A stretch of DNA of 6,879 nt from NCBI GenBank assembly GCA_020058315.1, contig JAGVEK010000071.1, positions 1 through 6,879 of the forward strand, given 5' to 3'. The translations under genes were made by a program, and so were the position numbers. The notes beneath the pieces are model-generated. The model worked only from the letters and a program-made list of their open reading frames with translations. It was not told the origin of the DNA and ran no database searches. Positions within the stretch are counted from its first letter, which is position 1, and the number at the start of each line of letters is the position of its first letter. Below, in pieces: positions 5,221 to 6,879 of this stretch. This DNA comes from Candidatus Zixiibacteriota bacterium. Lineage in GTDB: Bacteria > Zixibacteria > MSB-5A5 > WJJR01.

Positions 5221-6871
5221 ATTCTTTCTCCTTTGTAACAGGCGGTTGCTTGGGACCGAATGAGATTTGCACGACGGCCTTGTACTTGCCGACCGGCATC
5301 TGCTCCATCGTCTGCGATGTGATCATCCGTCGTTCGCCAGGCAGAATGAGGACCGAGTCTGCTTCGAGAGCGACGGTTCCGACATCTTCGTATGTGGGTT
5401 TGGATAGAACGATGAGACTGTCGATCACCGATTTGTCCTCTGACCATTTCTGAATCAGCACGGTGCCGGATGCAGTCGCGTGGATGTTTCCCGTATTGCG
5501 GAACACGGCCTTGATCGCGACTCCGCGGCCTCCCGGGCGGTCGATTTCGACATTATCGATTTCGCCCTTATATTTGAGACCGGGGCTCACAACCACGTAG
5601 ATCGGAACGCTCAACTCCGCAGGGATTGCTTTCCCTGGCGCGCCGGTGCTGTCCAGCGGCTTTGCGATCAAGAGCACGCAACCGTAGTATCCCCCGGCAG
5701 CGGAATCCGGGACCTTCAGGCTGATCCGCAGGTTCTGCTGACGATTGGGAGGGATCACTATGGAGTCGGGCTCATAAGTCAGCCACCGTGCCAGACTGCG
5801 GCCGCTGTCGGATGAGGCGGCTGTCCATTCCTGCCCATCGATGTCATGGTAGAACTGTCCGATTCTGACATTGATAGCTACGGGGTTGGATTCACGATTG
5901 AGCAAAGTCAGTCCGAATGCCCGGAAGGACTTGACCGGAGCCGCCAGTCGAATGATTTCGGGGCGAACATCGATCTCGACCGGTGCGGATACGTCGATCC
6001 CTCCAACCCGGGATGTCGATGAATGAGTGATTTCATAGGTGGTCTGCGAAATCGCCGGGGAATGGCCACCGTACTGGACGATCGAACGGATCGTGTATTT
6101 CCCGGGATTGAGCCTCTTGAGGATCGAGCGCAGTTTGGTCTTGGCCCCCGGTAAGATCGCGCCGCGTCCAGCGCCCAGCGGAACATACTTGACCAGACGA
6201 CCCTCCGGGTCGCGAATTGTGATCCTCCCGCGTGCCTCGAGGAGGATGTTCCCCGTGTTCTCGATCTCGCTGGCCACCAGAAAATAGTCCTTGCCGTATT
6301 CCTTGGCCAGCTCGGGGCTGTCTTGCGGTGTCTGAATGATGATGTCACCCGCCTTCAGACGCCGCAGACTCCCGCCCGTCCGTCTGATCGAAATCTCCAC
6401 ATAGGCCGGTATCTTAAAGCGATACATCGCGGATGCCTGGGGGCGCTCCGCTGTTGCTGCCTCCTGTCGCGGGAGCAACTCGAAAACTACAGCGCCGTAC
6501 GCACCGCCCCGTGCACTGCCTGGGACCTGAACGGGCACCTTGATATTCTGGGTTGCGCCGGGAGCGACATCGACCAGCGTATCTTTGAGTTGCATCCATG
6601 CAACACAGGAGTACGCGGTGGCGGTATCGCTGAGCAGGTACTGCCCGCGAGCACCCTGATAAATGTCGCTCAAAAACACCCGCGCGCGGAGACTGCTGGC
6701 TTTGTCTGTATTGGACAACTGGAAGTTCAACACGGATCTCGATCCCGGACCCAGTTGAACTTGGGAAAGCTGCGGCGTTAGAAGAATCTTGAAGTCGGCC
6801 TGCGAAGACGCCGTGGATGCGAACAATACGGCCGCCGCGAAAGCGGCCACCAAGACCCTAAACGATGGCAC
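5183..6871 (-). CDS. Exported protein with duplicated DUF916/DUF3324-like (chaperone-like) beta-sandwich unit
   Basis: Signal peptide at residues 1-24 (hydrophobic 6-20, likely cleavage after ASSQ). The mature part appears to contain two copies of a two-domain unit, about 25-285 and 296-556. Landmarks repeat at an offset of about 271: W92 / W363, GGAYGAVVF (122-130) / GGYYGCVLL (393-401), ILPG (239-242) / ILPG (509-512) and PGKY / VGKY (256-259 / 527-530). ENTGNI (204-209) and RNTGNI (458-463) also match, at offset 254. The first half of each unit ends in a 'v.vP..a.GgYyg.v.' strand as in WxL peptidoglycan-binding (DUF916) or pilus-chaperone-like Ig domains; the second half resembles DUF3324. 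The tail is charged (Lys/Glu). The product is probably periplasmic or envelope-attached. Its 3' end overlaps the secretin gene, implying translational coupling and joint function. The start is GTG with only 8 bp upstream in the window and that frame is open to the edge, so the true start could lie further upstream. Family assignment is from motif memory and moderate; exact function is unknown. Confidence 0.85.
   Translation of the reverse strand: MPSFRVLVAAFAAAVLFASTASSQADFKILLTPQLSQVQLGPGSRSVLNFQLSNTDKASSLRARVFLSDIYQGARGQYLLSDTATAYSCVAWMQLKDTLVDVAPGATQNIKVPVQVPGSARGGAYGAVVFELLPRQEAATAERPQASAMYRFKIPAYVEISIRRTGGSLRRLKAGDIIIQTPQDSPELAKEYGKDYFLVASEIENTGNILLEARGRITIRDPEGRLVKYVPLGAGRGAILPGAKTKLRSILKRLNPGKYTIRSIVQYGGHSPAISQTTYEITHSSTSRVGGIDVSAPVEIDVRPEIIRLAAPVKSFRAFGLTLLNRESNPVAINVRIGQFYHDIDGQEWTAASSDSGRSLARWLTYEPDSIVIPPNRQQNLRISLKVPDSAAGGYYGCVLLIAKPLDSTGAPGKAIPAELSVPIYVVVSPGLKYKGEIDNVEIDRPGGRGVAIKAVFRNTGNIHATASGTVLIQKWSEDKSVIDSLIVLSKPTYEDVGTVALEADSVLILPGERRMITSQTMEQMPVGKYKAVVQISFGPKQPPVTKEKEFVVEKPVEKNEE
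5228..5234 (-). promoter_or_regulatory. Ribosome binding site supporting the TTG start of the secretin
   Basis: On the minus strand AAAGGAG lies 7 nt before the TTG at 5220, inside the last codons of the upstream gene. The competing ATG at 5193 has only GAGAAG one nucleotide away, which is too close to serve as a good SD. This favours the TTG start and coupling to the upstream gene. Caveat: the motif is also simply the codons for Lys-Glu in the upstream protein, so it could be coincidental. Confidence 0.5.
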
Positions 6872-6879
6872 AGCGCCCC

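Overview
The window comes from a Gram-negative bacterium. It encodes an outer-membrane secretin, and two secreted proteins ending in the Por/T9SS-like 'NQPNPFN…DGRD…SGVYF.R…VLLK' C-terminal domain, which is typical of the Bacteroidota/FCB superphylum and related uncultured phyla (Zixibacteria, KSB1, Latescibacterota and similar). The G+C-rich codon use and the FG-GAP proteins fit one of those uncultured phyla better than classical Bacteroidetes, but the lineage is an inference. No rRNA, tRNA, CRISPR array or transposase was seen.

All four confident genes are on the minus strand, so transcription runs from high to low coordinates. First (6871-5183) is an exported 562-residue protein built from two copies of a two-domain beta-sandwich unit, resembling the DUF916/DUF3324 (WxL-interacting) or chaperone-like fold. 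Its 3' end overlaps a 481-residue secretin (5220-3775), which has one STN domain, one N-type ring domain and a complete secretin core. A spacer of about 217 bp (3774-3558) follows, holding an interleaved inverted-repeat element against the secretin stop codon and a possible promoter. Then come two paralogous exported seven-bladed FG-GAP/VCBS beta-propeller proteins (3557-2121 and 2081-648), 39 bp apart. Each has a signal peptide, seven DxDxDG-type repeats, a paired-Cys boundary and a nearly common 109-residue C-terminal sorting-type domain. A short hairpin lies just past the last gene. The final ~600 bp (1-611) holds no convincing gene: there is one weak small ORF and one short stem-loop.

Read together, the locus looks like a cell-envelope export and surface-display module. 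A periplasmic beta-sandwich protein and a secretin made from overlapping genes are followed by two surface or secreted calcium-loop propellers. That the secretin serves the propellers is a hypothesis. Their C-terminal domain would more conventionally be handled by a type IX-like system, no component of which is in this window. The most unusual features are the tandem duplication inside the beta-sandwich protein, the near-identical 147-bp repeats in one propeller gene against its diverged sister, and the A-B-A'-B' inverted repeat after the secretin.
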